NCBI GenBank assembly: GCA_017992055.1
Contig: JAGOPK010000002.1
Location: forward strand, 186,001 to 250,000
DNA length: 64,000 bases
Origin: Burkholderiaceae bacterium
GTDB taxonomy: Bacteria > Pseudomonadota > Gammaproteobacteria > Burkholderiales > Burkholderiaceae_C
Direction of reading: 5' to 3'
The notes beneath the pieces were generated by a model. That model worked only from the letters and a program-made list of their open reading frames with translations. It was not told the origin of the DNA and did not search any database. Of the stretch, positions 1 through 8,575 are shown piece by piece (position 1 is the first letter of the stretch; every line of letters starts with the position of its first letter). The position numbers were made by a program, and so were the translations under genes.

Positions 1-2
1 AT

Positions 3-485
3 GCGCGGCCCGGCGACATCCGGCTGGAGCCTGTGCTGCTGTCGCGGCTGATCGACAAGGAGATCGCCGCCTTCCGCGATCCGTCGGAGATCCGCATCAC
101 CTCGCGCGTGGCCATCGACCTGCAGGTGCTGGCCGACGAGGTGGAGCTGGCGCGGGTGTTCGCCAACCTGTTCGAGAACGCGCGACGCTATGGCCGCAGC
201 AACCCCAGCGGCCGGGCCGAGGTCGAGGTGAGCTATGCGCGCACCGGTGGCTGGGTCATCTGCACCGTGCGCGACCATGGCCCGGGCGTGCCCGACAGCA
301 AGCTGCCGCAGCTGCTGACGCCGTTTTTCCGCGGCGATGCGGCGCGCACCGCGGCCTCGGGCGCCGGCCTGGGCCTGGCCATCGTCGACAAGGCCATGCA
401 CCGCATGGGCGGCGCGGTGGAACTGCTCAATGCCCGCGACGGCGGGCTGATGATCCACCTGCGGCTGCGCCACGCGCGCGATTAG
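3..485 (+). CDS. Sensor histidine kinase, C-terminal part (5' end outside window)
   Basis: The reading frame is open from the first bases, so the gene starts upstream of the window. What remains is the ATP-binding (HATPase_c) domain of a two-component sensor kinase. The N box reads VFANLFENARRYG, a G1-type box DHGPGVP follows, then an F-box-like FFRGD and a G2 box GAGLGLAIV. Such a domain phosphorylates a conserved histidine that would lie upstream. The form resembles EnvZ/RisS-type kinases, and in Burkholderiales a RisAS-type pair is often found near mfd-ispD-ispF, which supports that reading. The stop is 22 bases from the convergent ispF stop. Input signal and partner regulator are not visible. 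Confidence 0.85.
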   Translation, partial: ARPGDIRLEPVLLSRLIDKEIAAFRDPSEIRITSRVAIDLQVLADEVELARVFANLFENARRYGRSNPSGRAEVEVSYARTGGWVICTVRDHGPGVPDSKLPQLLTPFFRGDAARTAASGAGLGLAIVDKAMHRMGGAVELLNARDGGLMIHLRLRHARD

Positions 486-507
486 GCTGCGGCGGGCGCA
501 GGGCCCT

Positions 508-996
508 TCAGCCTTTCTGCAGCAGGCACACCGCACGCGCCTCGATGGCGCGGCCCTCGCCCACCGGGCCCAGCTTCTCGGCAGTCTTGGCCTTGACGTT
601 CACACAGCCGGCCGGCAGCTGCAGCAGCGTGGCGATGCGCTCCACCATCGCCGGGATGTGCGGCGCCAGCTTGGGCGCCTGGGCGACGATGGTCGAGTCG
701 ACGTTGGCGATCTGCCAGCCGGCGGCGCGCACGCGGCGCGCACACTCGGCCAGCAGCACGCCGGAATCGGCGCCCTTGAAGGCCGCATCGGTGTCGGGAA
801 AGTGGCGGCCGATGTCGCCCAGGGCCGCGGCGCCGAACAGCGCGTCGGTGATGGCATGCAGCAGCGCATCGGCGTCGCTGTGGCCCAGCAGGCCCTTGCC
901 ATGCGGAACGGTGATGCCGCCCAGCACCAGCGGCCGGCCTTCGACCAGCTGGTGCACGTCCCAGCCCTCGCCGATCCTGAGCTGGGGCAGGCTCAT
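508..996 (-). CDS. ispF: 2-C-methyl-D-erythritol 2,4-cyclodiphosphate synthase IspF
   Basis: The product is 162 residues, normal for IspF, which makes 2-C-methyl-D-erythritol 2,4-cyclodiphosphate with release of CMP in the non-mevalonate isoprenoid pathway. The family signature is clear: metal ligands in GWDVH (D13, H15), the [10 protein letters not shown] segment with H39 and H47, and FPDTD. The C-terminal half carries the nucleotide-binding [11 protein letters not shown] stretch. The ATG at 996 overlaps the ispD stop by four bases, so the two are almost certainly translationally coupled. A longer upstream frame exists but only reads through ispD out of frame. Confidence 0.97.
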   Translation of the reverse strand: MSLPQLRIGEGWDVHQLVEGRPLVLGGITVPHGKGLLGHSDADALLHAITDALFGAAALGDIGRHFPDTDAAFKGADSGVLLAECARRVRAAGWQIANVDSTIVAQAPKLAPHIPAMVERIATLLQLPAGCVNVKAKTAEKLGPVGEGRAIEARAVCLLQKG

Positions 997-2099
997 TCCA
1001 CCACCTCCATGCGCTGGGCGATGCGCCACAGCACGCCGCTGGGATCGGTGACGGTCATGTCCTTCAGGCCCCAGGGGCGCTCGGTGGGCGGCTCGACGCG
1101 CACGCCATAGCGCTCGGCCAGGCCTTCGCGCTCGATGCGCCGCCAGAAGCCGTCCAGGTCCGGCAGGGTCAGGTGCAGCATCAGGTTCTCGGCCAGCTGC
1201 TGCTCGTAGAAGTCCTGCAGCAGAAAGCCGCAGCTGCCCAGGTGGAAGCCGGCCAGCGGGCCGCGCTGGAATTCGCGCACAAAGCCCAGGTCGGTGTAGA
1301 AGGACTGCGACAGCGTGAAGTCGCGCGCCGGCACAAAGGGCCGCAGCTCGGTGCCGCGCCGGCCGCTGGCCAGGAGGCGCTCGGCCAGGCCGAAATCGGG
1401 CTGGAAGGTGATCTTCAGGTTCTCCAGGTCGCCGCGCACCAGTCGCGGCGCATGGCCCAGGGCCTCGACGGCGCTGCTCTCGTCCGTGATGGCCGTGCCG
1501 CTTTCTGCCGCCTGGCGCAGCGCCGGCTCCAGCAGGCCCAGGCGGAACATCTGCGGCGTCTGCGCCGCCCACTTGTGCTCACGGTCCACGGTGGCAGCCA
1601 CGCGGTCGGGCTGCCCGGCGCTGGCGGCCTTCAGCGTATCGGCCACGGGCAGGGCCAGCAGGCCGCCCACCTCGTCGTGCCAGCAGGTGTCGAGCAGGCG
1701 CTCGACCCAGGCGGGCTTGAGCAGGCAGCGCGCGGCATCGTGCACCAGCACCCAGTCCTGCGGCTGGGCGCCGCGTGCGCGCAGTTCGGCCAGGCCGTTG
1801 AGCACGGTGGCGGCGCGGCTGTCGCCGCCGGCGCGCACCGTCCATAGCCGGTCGGCGTGCTCACCCTGGCCATGGCCGGGCACTTCTTCGTCGAACTGGT
1901 CGTCGTCGGGCGCCAGCACCACCAGCGTGGCGGCGATGCGGTCGACCTGGGCCAGGGCCTGCAGCGTGTGCGCCACCACGGCCTGGCCGGCGATCTGCAC
2001 ATACTGCTTGGGCACGAAGGAGCCCGAGCGTGAACCGGTGCCGGCACAGGGCACCAGGGCATAGCAGCGGGGTTCGACCCCGACGGAGTAACTGGTCAT
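993..2099 (-). CDS. ispD: IspD cytidylyltransferase fused to a C-terminal VOC/glyoxalase-like domain
   Basis: Residues 12-245 are a full 2-C-methyl-D-erythritol 4-phosphate cytidylyltransferase, the step that makes CDP-ME in the MEP pathway. Visible motifs are CAGTGSR (18-24) with K31 in PKQY, VHDAAR (119-124), and the C-terminal segment [19 protein letters not shown] that ends ordinary IspD proteins. IspD is usually about 230-240 residues; this one continues to 368. Residues 252-363 look like one vicinal-oxygen-chelate module: [17 protein letters not shown], then [20 protein letters not shown] and [12 protein letters not shown]. The usual C-terminal metal-ligand glutamate is not obvious, so this domain may not bind metal. 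Both parts share one uninterrupted frame. Start: ATG eight bases below a TAGAAT box. Confidence 0.92.
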   Translation of the reverse strand: MTSYSVGVEPRCYALVPCAGTGSRSGSFVPKQYVQIAGQAVVAHTLQALAQVDRIAATLVVLAPDDDQFDEEVPGHGQGEHADRLWTVRAGGDSRAATVLNGLAELRARGAQPQDWVLVHDAARCLLKPAWVERLLDTCWHDEVGGLLALPVADTLKAASAGQPDRVAATVDREHKWAAQTPQMFRLGLLEPALRQAAESGTAITDESSAVEALGHAPRLVRGDLENLKITFQPDFGLAERLLASGRRGTELRPFVPARDFTLSQSFYTDLGFVREFQRGPLAGFHLGSCGFLLQDFYEQQLAENLMLHLTLPDLDGFWRRIEREGLAERYGVRVEPPTERPWGLKDMTVTDPSGVLWRIAQRMEVVE

Positions 2100-2105
2100 C
2101 GGCCG

Positions 2106-2117
2106 GATTCTAGAATC
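2106..2117. promoter_or_regulatory. Perfect 12-bp palindrome GATTCTAGAATC between ispD and mfd
   Basis: The palindrome places a TAGAAT hexamer on each strand (plus 2111-2116, minus 2107-2112), each five of six matches to the sigma-70 -10 consensus. On the minus strand it lies seven bases before the ispD ATG, which would give a nearly leaderless transcript. On the plus strand it lies about 75 bases before mfd. No convincing -35 element is visible for either direction, so promoter function is inferred. Confidence 0.4.
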
Positions 2118-2190
2118 GGCCCTGTTTCATGTTGCACGCCCCCGAGCCCTGCTCCGGGGCGTGTTTGTCATTGGCACCCGCAGCAAACCG

Positions 2191-5100
2191 ATGCAACTCC
2201 CGGCCATCGCCCCAGGCAAGCGCTACACCCTGCCCCGTCCCATCGGCTCGGCCGATGCGCTGCTGCTGGCCCGCCATGCCCAGGCCCAGGCCGCCGGCAA
2301 GCGCCTGCTGGCCATCGTCACCGCCGAGCCGGCCGATGCCCAGCGCCTGGCCGACGAGCTGCCGTTTTTCGCGCCAGGCCTGCGCGTCACCGTGTTCCCC
2401 GACTGGGAGACCCTGCCCTACGACAGCTTCAGCCCGCACCAGGACCTGATCAGCGAGCGCCTGGCCACGCTGTGGCGCATCCACCAGCGTGAGACCGACG
2501 TGGTGCTGCTGCCGGCCACCACCGCGCTGACCCGGCTGGCGCCGCCTTCGTTTCTGGCCGCCACCACCTTCCAGTTCCGGCAGAAGCAGAAGCTGGACGA
2601 AGCCGCGCTGCGCGCCCAGCTCACGCTGGCCGGCTACAACCATGTCAGCCAGGTGGTGTCGCCGGGCGAGTACGCGGTGCGCGGCGGCCTGATCGACCTG
2701 TTTCCGATGGGCTCGCCGGTGCCTTACCGGGTGGACCTGTTCGACAACGAGGTCGATTCCATCCGCACCTTCGACCCCGACAGCCAGCGCAGCCTGTACC
2801 CGGTGCCCGAGGTGCGGCTGCTGCCGGGCCGCGAGTTCCCGATGGACGAGGCGGCGCGCAACACCTTCCGCCAGCGCTGGCGCGAGAAGCTGGACGGCGA
2901 CCCGACCAAGAGCCGCATCTACAAGGACATCGCCCAGGGCATTGCCACCGCCGGCATCGAGTACTACCTGCCGCTGTTCTTCGAGCAGACCGCCACCTTC
3001 TTCGACTACCTGGGCGGCGAGCAGCAGGCGGCCCTGGTGCTGCACGGCGAGGTGGATGCGGCGCTGGAGCGCTTCTGGACCGACACCCGCGAGCGCCACC
3101 GCTTCGTCGCCGCCGATGCCGACCGGCCAGTGCTGGCGCCGGAAGACATCTTCCAGCGCAGCGACGAGTTTTTCGCCCATGCCAACCGCCATGCGCTGCT
3201 GGTGCTGCGCGGCCAGGAGCCGGTGGACTGGGCGCGGCCGCTGCCCGACATCGCCGCCGACCGTGGTGCCACCGAACCGCTGGCGGCCCTGGGCCGCCAC
3301 CTCGATGCCACGCCGCACCGGGTGCTGATCGTGGCCGAGAGCGATGGCCGGCGCGAAAGCCTGCTGGAGCTGCTGCGCGACCACAAGATCGATCCGCCCA
3401 GCGTGGCCACGCTGGAAGAGTTCCGCAGCGGCGAGGCCGCCGGCGAGAAGTTCGCCATCACCGCGGCGCCGCTGGCGGCCGGCTTCTTCTGGCACGAGCC
3501 GGACCAGCAGATCGCCATCCAGTTCGTCACCGAGACCGAGCTGTTTGCCAGCAGCCGCGAGGCGCGGCGGCGCCGCAAGCAGGAGCAGACCAGCAGTGTC
3601 GATGCGCTGATCAAGGACCTGTCGGAGCTGAAGATCGGCGATCCGGTGGTGCACATCAACCATGGCATCGGCCGCTACCAGGGCCTGCTGAACATCGATC
3701 TGGGCGATGGCTCCAGCGAGTTCCTGCACCTGGAATACGCGGACAAGGCCACGCTGTACGTGCCGGTGGCCCAGCTGCACCTGATCGGCCGCTACACCGG
3801 CGTGGCGCCGGAAGAGGCGCCGCTGCACAAGCTGGGCTCGGGCCAGTGGGAGAAAGCGCGGCGCAAAGCCGCCGAGCAGGTGCGCGATGCCGCGGCCGAG
3901 CTGCTGAACCTCTATGCGCGGCGCGCCGCCCGCGAAGGTTTTGCCCATCGCTTCAGCGCCCACGACTACGAGGCCTTTGCGTCCAGCTTCGGCTTCGAGG
4001 AGACGCCCGACCAGCGCGCCGCCATCCATGCGGTGATCCAGGACATGGTCAGCCCCAAGCCCATGGACCGCCTGGTCTGCGGCGACGTGGGCTTCGGCAA
4101 GACCGAGGTGGCGCTGCGCGCGGCCTTTGTCGCGGTGATGGGCGGCAAGCAGGTGGCCCTGCTGGCGCCGACCACGCTGCTGGCCGAGCAGCACTACCAG
4201 ACGCTCGTCGACCGCTTCGGCAAGTGGCCGGTGAAGATCGCCGAGATGTCGCGCTTTCGCTCGCCCAAGGAGGTCAAGGCGGCGATGGACGGGCTGGAGG
4301 CCGGCGTCATCGACATCGTGGTCGGCACGCACAAGCTGCTGTCGCCCGACGTCAGGTACAAGCGCCTGGGCCTGCTGATCATCGACGAGGAACACCGCTT
4401 CGGCGTGCGCCACAAGGAGGCCATCAAGGCCATGCGCGCCGAGGTGGACGTGCTCACGCTCACCGCCACGCCGATCCCGCGCACGCTGGGCATGGCGCTG
4501 GAAGGCCTGCGCGACCTGTCGGTGATCGCCACCGCGCCGCAGCGCCGGCTGGCGATCAAGACCTTTGTGCGCAGCGAGGGCCACAGCGTCATCCGCGAGG
4601 CCGTGCTGCGCGAGCTGAAGCGCGGCGGCCAGGTCTATTTCCTGCACAACGAGGTCGAGACCATCGAAGGCCGGCGCCAGCGCCTGGCCGAGCTGCTGCC
4701 CGAGGCGCGCATCGCCGTCGCCCATGGCCAGATGCCCGAGCGCCAGCTCGAGGCGGTGATGCGCGACTTCGTGGCCCAGCGGGCCAATGTGCTGCTGTGC
4801 TCGACCATCATCGAGACCGGCATCGACGTGCCGAGTGCCAACACCATCGTCATCAGCCGCGCCGACAAGTTCGGCCTGGCCCAGCTGCACCAACTGCGCG
4901 GGCGTGTCGGCCGCAGCCACCACCAGGCCTATGCCTATCTGCTGGTGCCGGACACCGAGAGCCTGACCAAGCAGGCCCAGCAACGGCTGGATGCGATCCA
5001 GAGCATGGAAGAGCTGGGCTCGGGCTTCTACCTGGCGATGCACGACCTGGAGATCCGCGGCTGCGGCGAGGTGCTGGGCGAGAAGCAGAGCGGCAACATG

Positions 5101-5637
5101 ATGGAGGTGGGCTTCCAGCTCTACAACGACATGCTGGCCGAGGCCGTGCGGGCGTTGAAGAAGGGCGAGGAGCCCGACCTGCTCAGCCCCACCGGCGTGT
5201 TCGGCGGCGCCACCGAAGTCAATCTGCATGCGCCGGCCCTGCTGCCCGACGCCTATTGCGGCGACGTGCACACCCGGCTCAACCTCTACAAGCGCCTGGC
5301 CATGGCCGACAAGCCCGAGCAACTGGATCGCCTGCTGGAGGAGATCACCGACCGCTTCGGCAAGCTGCCCACGCAGGGCCAGACCCTGTTCGACACGCAC
5401 CGCCTGCGCGTGCTGGCCCGGCCTTATGGCGTGCAGAAGATCGACGCCAATCCACGGCTGATGAGCATCAGCTTCCGCCCCAACCCACCGGTGGATGCGA
5501 TGCGCATCATCGAGCTGGTGCAGAAGAACCGCGCCATCAAGCTGGCCGGCAATGACAAGCTGCGCATCGAGCGCGAGATCCCCGAGCCCCAGGCGCGAGC
5601 TCAGTTCATCCGCGACGTGCTAAGGGCGCTGGGCTGA
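2191..5637 (+). CDS. mfd: Transcription-repair coupling factor Mfd
   Basis: Mfd removes RNA polymerase stalled at DNA lesions and recruits UvrA. The protein is about 1148 residues, the family length. The N-terminal UvrB-like region carries GSADALLLARH and FPDWETLPYDSFSPHQD. The RNA-polymerase-interacting region includes GDPVVHINHGIGRYQGL. The RecG-like motor has Walker A GDVGFGKTE (about 631-639), a DEEH box (about 732-735) and LTATPIPRTLGMAL. QLRGRVGRS is motif VI of the helicase, and the D7 domain follows. I prefer the ATG at 2191 (MQLPAIAPGKRYTLPRP) because homologues begin this way; a GTG at 2161 in the same frame would add ten residues. It is divergent from ispD. Confidence 0.97.
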   Translation: MQLPAIAPGKRYTLPRPIGSADALLLARHAQAQAAGKRLLAIVTAEPADAQRLADELPFFAPGLRVTVFPDWETLPYDSFSPHQDLISERLATLWRIHQRETDVVLLPATTALTRLAPPSFLAATTFQFRQKQKLDEAALRAQLTLAGYNHVSQVVSPGEYAVRGGLIDLFPMGSPVPYRVDLFDNEVDSIRTFDPDSQRSLYPVPEVRLLPGREFPMDEAARNTFRQRWREKLDGDPTKSRIYKDIAQGIATAGIEYYLPLFFEQTATFFDYLGGEQQAALVLHGEVDAALERFWTDTRERHRFVAADADRPVLAPEDIFQRSDEFFAHANRHALLVLRGQEPVDWARPLPDIAADRGATEPLAALGRHLDATPHRVLIVAESDGRRESLLELLRDHKIDPPSVATLEEFRSGEAAGEKFAITAAPLAAGFFWHEPDQQIAIQFVTETELFASSREARRRRKQEQTSSVDALIKDLSELKIGDPVVHINHGIGRYQGLLNIDLGDGSSEFLHLEYADKATLYVPVAQLHLIGRYTGVAPEEAPLHKLGSGQWEKARRKAAEQVRDAAAELLNLYARRAAREGFAHRFSAHDYEAFASSFGFEETPDQRAAIHAVIQDMVSPKPMDRLVCGDVGFGKTEVALRAAFVAVMGGKQVALLAPTTLLAEQHYQTLVDRFGKWPVKIAEMSRFRSPKEVKAAMDGLEAGVIDIVVGTHKLLSPDVRYKRLGLLIIDEEHRFGVRHKEAIKAMRAEVDVLTLTATPIPRTLGMALEGLRDLSVIATAPQRRLAIKTFVRSEGHSVIREAVLRELKRGGQVYFLHNEVETIEGRRQRLAELLPEARIAVAHGQMPERQLEAVMRDFVAQRANVLLCSTIIETGIDVPSANTIVISRADKFGLAQLHQLRGRVGRSHHQAYAYLLVPDTESLTKQAQQRLDAIQSMEELGSGFYLAMHDLEIRGCGEVLGEKQSGNMMEVGFQLYNDMLAEAVRALKKGEEPDLLSPTGVFGGATEVNLHAPALLPDAYCGDVHTRLNLYKRLAMADKPEQLDRLLEEITDRFGKLPTQGQTLFDTHRLRVLARPYGVQKIDANPRLMSISFRPNPPVDAMRIIELVQKNRAIKLAGNDKLRIEREIPEPQARAQFIRDVLRALG

Positions 5638-5666
5638 GGCGCGCGCCACGCGCCCGGCCCAAATGA

Positions 5667-5692
5667 CACTGGCCGCCCGAGGGCGGCCAGTG
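5667..5692. terminator. Hairpin between convergent mfd and PEP-CTERM genes
   Basis: CACTGGCCGCC and GGCGGCCAGTG form a perfect 11-bp stem closed by CGAG. It lies 30 bases after the mfd stop and about 55 bases beyond the end of the opposing gene. Neither side has a real U-tract; the minus-strand side reads TCATTT. It is therefore a plausible bidirectional stop or transcript-end stabiliser, not a textbook intrinsic terminator. Confidence 0.55.
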
Positions 5693-5747
5693 TGCGGTGG
5701 CTTATTAGGACGGCGGACGGTTCCTGGACGGAACCGCGCCCCGATCC

Positions 5748-6902
5748 TCAGGCGCGGCGGCGGCGCGACCAGCCCAGGGAGGCCAGCGCCAGTCCGGCCA
5801 GGGCCAGGCCCGCGGGCTCGGGCACGTCGACCGGCACATCGGTACGTGCCGAGGCGCCGATGAACAGCTGCTCGAAGTTGTTGTCCTGGGACACCGACGT
5901 GCCATCCACGCAATCGGCATTCGGCCGGGTCGAGGTCAGCGAGAACTGCGGTTGCACGCAGCCGTAGCGCAGGTCCACGTGCATCACATAGTCGGCCAGG
6001 TTCTTGTTGCCGGAGATCAGGTCCTGGATGGCCTTGTTCAGCTCGGGGAACACCACCGCATACGGAGCCTGGTTCTCGCCCAGGTTGTGGTTGATGGTGT
6101 CAAAGGTCCCGGCAGCGGCGGTCGTGCAATTGACCGGGTTCTTGCTCACCTTGTCGATGCACACCTGGCCGCCCGACATGATGAAGTCGGTCTTCTCCGG
6201 CTCCACGGCCGCCGAGGTGTACAAGCCCACGTCGCCATTGGGCACACCACCACCGATGGGAGGCGGGCCATAGCCGGGCGCCGTCGGCGAATTGGCCAGG
6301 CGCTGCGCCGGCGTGCGCGGGTCGTTCGTGGCGTCCCAGGTTCCCAGCAAGGTGTTGGTGCTCAGCTGGGTCAGCGTGATGCGCGCCCACACCGCCAGGT
6401 TCTGCGTCAGGCCGTCCTGCGAGTTCGGCTCGTTGTTGACGAAGAAGAACGTCATCACGTTCTTCGCGAAGTCGAACACCGAACTCAGCGCATCGACGGC
6501 CGCGTCCCAGGTCCCAACCTTGTCGCCGGTGAAGGTCGGCGCTGCCTTGTTGGGATTGTTGCCCACCTCGTTGGCCGAGGTCATCGTGAACGCCAGGGTG
6601 TTGTTGACCGAGTCGAACGCGTTCTCGATCTTGGCGTTGTTGTTGTCGTTGCCGTTCTGGTCGAGGATGTAGATCCGGGTTTCCTGGTTGTCGACCCCCG
6701 GACTGCCCTTGACGTTGTAGTTGCAGCCAGGACCGTACTCCTTTCCGCACTGGTAGTAGTTGGCGATCGCCAGCGAGTAGCTGTTGGCATCGCCGTAGGT
6801 CACGTAGCCGACACCGGTCAGATCCACGGCAGTCACGGCCGCATGGGCCGAACCGGCCGACAACAGACTGGCCAGAACCCAGGTTGTGCTGACTCGTCTC
6901 AT
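5748..6902 (-). CDS. PEP-CTERM sorting domain-containing exported protein
   Basis: A 384-residue protein with an N-terminal signal peptide (MRRVSTTWVLASLLSAGSAHA, cleavage near residue 21). Its C-terminus is a classic PEP-CTERM tripartite signal: VPEPAG, a short hydrophobic helix, then an arginine cluster (SRRRRA). Such tails are recognised by exosortase (EpsH-type), which processes proteins for the surface or exopolysaccharide matrix. The central 320 residues are rich in Asn, Thr, Gly and Asp and match no domain I recognise. Start chosen at ATG 6902, preceded by AAGGAG-like bases seven nucleotides upstream. No exosortase gene is in the window. The function of the mature protein is unknown. 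Confidence 0.88.
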   Translation of the reverse strand: MRRVSTTWVLASLLSAGSAHAAVTAVDLTGVGYVTYGDANSYSLAIANYYQCGKEYGPGCNYNVKGSPGVDNQETRIYILDQNGNDNNNAKIENAFDSVNNTLAFTMTSANEVGNNPNKAAPTFTGDKVGTWDAAVDALSSVFDFAKNVMTFFFVNNEPNSQDGLTQNLAVWARITLTQLSTNTLLGTWDATNDPRTPAQRLANSPTAPGYGPPPIGGGVPNGDVGLYTSAAVEPEKTDFIMSGGQVCIDKVSKNPVNCTTAAAGTFDTINHNLGENQAPYAVVFPELNKAIQDLISGNKNLADYVMHVDLRYGCVQPQFSLTSTRPNADCVDGTSVSQDNNFEQLFIGASARTDVPVDVPEPAGLALAGLALASLGWSRRRRA

Positions 6903-7077
6903 GTTCCCGTCTCCTTGATTGCCGTTGTCTATGCACGCCCATGCATAAATCGAGCCGGATTTATCGGAGTACGTGTTTTTTTCATATTTGGCAAAGACTT
7001 GCCTGCTTTCGCAGGCGCCCTGCAGTTCTGAACGGTTCGGCAACTGTCAGCTGCGCCGACACTTCGCAGCGCCGATG
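6903..7077. other. AT-richer leader region upstream of the PEP-CTERM gene
   Basis: These 175 bases are visibly less GC-rich than the surroundings. They hold two adjacent inverted repeats: GGCAA-AGAC-TTGCC at 6990-7003 and GCCTGC-TTTC-GCAGGC at 7001-7016. They share three bases, so they are mutually exclusive as hairpins. On the minus strand they sit 85-115 bases before the PEP-CTERM start and could be an operator or leader structure. No confident promoter hexamers were identified. Confidence 0.35.
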
Positions 7078-7338
7078 TCAGTCCGACTCGGCCTCGGTCT
7101 GCTCGGCCTGGTCCAGCCGGTTCATGTAGGCGCCGTAGGCCCAAATGATCAGGCAGTACAGCAGCAGCGCGCCTTGCGAGGCCATCCAGAAGCTGAACGG
7201 CCAGCCGAAGAAGTCGAAGTTCATCTCGGCGGCAAAGCCGCCGATGGCGAAGGTGACGGCAAACCACAGCATCAGCAAGAAGGCCGTGATGCGCAGGTTG
7301 CGTCGCCAGTACGGCTTGGCGGGGATGGAGTCAGGCAC
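7078..7338 (-). CDS. DUF4212 sodium/solute symporter small subunit (orphan)
   Basis: An 86-residue membrane protein with two hydrophobic segments, about residues 16-35 and 50-70. The family hallmark [13 protein letters not shown] is followed by LWFAVTF, and a later [14 protein letters not shown] stretch precedes YMNRLDQ. This is the small-subunit family (DUF4212) usually encoded immediately upstream of a large VC_2705/ActP-like sodium:solute symporter. Here the next gene downstream is the PEP-CTERM gene and upstream lies divergent prfB, so no large subunit is adjacent. It may work with a partner elsewhere or be a relic. The reading frame itself looks intact. Confidence 0.85.
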   Translation of the reverse strand: MPDSIPAKPYWRRNLRITAFLLMLWFAVTFAIGGFAAEMNFDFFGWPFSFWMASQGALLLYCLIIWAYGAYMNRLDQAEQTEAESD

Positions 7339-7427
7339 GGCAGGATGATGCCATCGGGCCGCATCGCGCCATGCGAAAATCCGGCCGCTTCGCGCCCGCC
7401 CGTGGCGCCCACTGCCCTAGAACGACC

Positions 7428-8532
7428 ATGGACACCGAACAGATCAACGCCATCGGCACGCTGCTCGCCGATCTCAGCGCCCGCACCGAGCAGCTCCGGG
7501 GGTATCTTTGACTACGATCGCAAATCCCTGCGATTGAACGAGGTCAACGCCGCGCTGGAAAACCCCGCGGTGTGGAACGAACCCAAGCGCGCCCAGGACC
7601 TGGGCCGCGAGAAGCGCCAGCTGGAAGACGTGGTCGAGACCATCAACCACCTGTCCAGCAACCTGGCCGACGGCAGCGAGCTGTACGAAATGGCCAAGGA
7701 GGAAGGCGACCTCGCCAGCCTGCAGGCCATCGCCGCCGATGCCCAGCCGCTGCGCGAGACGGTGGAGCGCCTGGAGTTCCGCCGCATGTTCAGCAACCCG
7801 GCCGACCCCAGCAGCTGTTTCATCGACATCCAGGCCGGCGCCGGCGGCACCGAGGCCTGCGACTGGGCCGGCATGCTGCTGCGCCAGTACCTGAAGTACG
7901 CCGAGCGCAAGGGCTTCACGGCCACGGTGGAAGACGAGACGCCGGGCGACGTGGCCGGCATCAAGAGCGCCACCATCAAGGTGGAGGGCGAATACGCCTT
8001 CGGCCATTTGCGCACCGAGACCGGGGTGCACCGCCTGGTGCGCAAGAGCCCGTTCGACTCGGCCGGCGGCCGCCACACCTCGTTCGCCTCGCTGTTCGTC
8101 TATCCGGAGATCGACGACTCGATCGAGATCGAGATCAACCCGGCCGATGTGCGCACCGACACCTTCCGCGCCTCGGGCGCGGGTGGCCAGCACATCAACA
8201 AGACCGACTCGGCGGTGCGCCTGACCCACATCCCCACCGGCATCGTCGTGCAATGCCAGGACGGGCGCAGCCAGCACAGCAACCGCGACGTGGCCTGGAA
8301 GCGCCTGCGCAGCCGGCTGTACGACCACGAGATGCGCAAGCGCCTCGAGGAGCAGCAGAAGCTGGAGGACACCAAGACCGACGTGGGCTGGGGCCACCAG
8401 ATCCGCAGCTATGTGCTGGACCAGAGCCGCATCAAGGACCTGCGCACCAACGTCGAGATCAGCAACACCCAGAAGGTGCTGGACGGCGACCTCGATGCCT
8501 TCATCGAGGCCAGCCTGAAGCAGGGTCTGTGA
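7428..8532 (+). CDS. prfB: Peptide chain release factor 2, programmed +1 frameshift
   Basis: RF2 terminates translation at UGA and UAA. The coding sequence is join(7428..7508, 7510..8532), 367 residues. The first 27 codons run from ATG 7428 to an in-frame TGA at 7509-7511. A +1 slip at CTT-T then continues with GAC. Downstream motifs are the stop-recognition SPF (within [11 protein letters not shown]), the catalytic GGQ at about residues 252-254 in [15 protein letters not shown], and a typical C-terminal domain. The start lacks a clear Shine-Dalgarno; a TAGAAC box lies close before it. It is followed by pepN rather than lysS, which is the more usual neighbour. Confidence 0.97.
7494..7512 (+). 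promoter_or_regulatory. prfB autoregulatory +1 frameshift site
   Basis: The bases CTCCGGGGGTATCTTTGAC contain the purine-rich Shine-Dalgarno-like GGGGG, a three-base TAT spacer, and the slippery CTT followed by TGA-C. This is essentially the E. coli prfB arrangement. When RF2 is scarce, ribosomes pause at TGA and slip +1 into the main frame; when RF2 is plentiful, they terminate after 27 codons. The mechanism is established for the family and the site is seen directly here. Confidence 0.95.
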
Positions 8533-8575
8533 CCCCCGCCCGCATCCCCTTCCATCCCGTCTGAGGACCCCCGCA

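Noticed and set aside
2110-5400. Long open frame (over 1000 codons) antisense to mfd
   Set aside because: Composition is dominated by His, Gln, Leu, Gly and Ala with no recognisable domain; it mirrors the GC-biased third positions of mfd. Similar antisense frames lie opposite pepN, ligA, smc and others.
6989-7004. Sigma-54-like GG/GC promoter before the PEP-CTERM gene
   Set aside because: TGGCA and TTGC elements are present, but the GG to GC spacing is one base short on both strands, and sigma-54 promoters do not tolerate that.
6903-7020. Cyclic di-GMP riboswitch in the PEP-CTERM leader
   Set aside because: The leader has GAAA-loop hairpins but lacks the conserved GEMM core sequence and tandem helix layout.
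7509-7511. Apparent nonsense mutation or sequencing error in prfB
   Set aside because: The in-frame TGA is exactly at the known programmed frameshift site with all surrounding signals intact.
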